DNA from: Bacillota bacterium
Lineage (GTDB): Bacteria; Bacillota; Dethiobacteria; Dethiobacterales; Dethiobacteraceae
DNA length: 13,807 nt
Direction of reading: 5' to 3'
NCBI GenBank assembly: GCA_024650095.1
Contig: JANKMV010000019.1
Span: 1 to 13,807 of the forward strand
Position 1 is the stretch's first letter, and every line of letters begins with the position of its first letter. The notes under the pieces are model-generated. The model worked only from the letters and a program-made list of their open reading frames with translations, was not told the DNA's origin and ran no database searches. Made by a program: the position numbers and the translations under genes. Positions 13,781 to 13,807 of the stretch are shown here, in pieces.

Positions 13781-13807
13781 TGTAGGGAACGGTCAAGACC
13801 GTTCCCT
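13781..13807. repeat. Further copy of the GGGAACGGTC palindrome, cut by the window end
   Basis: TGTAGGGAACGGTCAAGACC continuing to CCGTTCCCT at the last base. It has the same outer sequence as the MITE-like element ends but is symmetrical on both sides, like a solo hairpin. Only part may be visible. Confidence 0.7.

Noticed and set aside
12217..13807. CRISPR array from repeated GGGAACGGTC palindromes
   Set aside because: Only three copies, unevenly spaced and with no spacer pattern; the paired ends of one element explain two of them.

Overview
The window looks like a stretch of chromosome from an anaerobic Bacillota (Firmicutes). The evidence is strong purine-rich Shine-Dalgarno sites, GTG and TTG starts, intrinsic terminators, a SAM-I (S-box) riboswitch ahead of metK, a CooC-type nickel-insertion ATPase, and a thioredoxin reductase-like flavoprotein of the ferredoxin-dependent clostridial type. 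A CO-metabolising or acetogenic lineage, such as a spore-forming Negativicutes or Peptococcaceae member, would fit. That is inference: no CODH or 16S gene is in the window.

Left third (1-3600) is AT-rich and looks accessory. Two divergent uroporphyrinogen-decarboxylase-superfamily genes are separated by 574 bp; the right-hand one lacks the zinc-site His-x-Cys motif. A 39-codon ORF follows it, then a terminator. Next come a long leader region and a well-formed 46-codon gene (3394-3534) with its own terminator. Another short ORF (1332-1472) lies between the two URO-D genes. These small genes have no recognised function.

Middle (3686-9786): a thioredoxin reductase-like flavoprotein with a CGTC active site but no normal NADPH-binding glycine motif. 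Then a tight three-gene operon: MoxR-type AAA+ ATPase, CoxE-type VWA protein and CooC. This pairs a CoxD/CoxE-like chaperone couple, known from Mo/Cu CO dehydrogenase maturation, with the ATPase that inserts nickel into Ni-CODH. A convergent UPF0126 membrane protein, sfsA and a phosphoribosyltransferase follow.

Right third (9852-13807): a beta-CASP metallo-beta-lactamase ribonuclease-type protein runs directly into fabZ. A sigma-A promoter overlaps the end of fabZ and drives a SAM riboswitch. The riboswitch lies about 360 nt upstream of metK because the leader contains two diverged ~50-nt hairpin repeats and a 117-bp MITE-like element with 26-bp terminal inverted repeats. metK ends in a terminator, and a further copy of the MITE palindrome sits at the right edge of the window.
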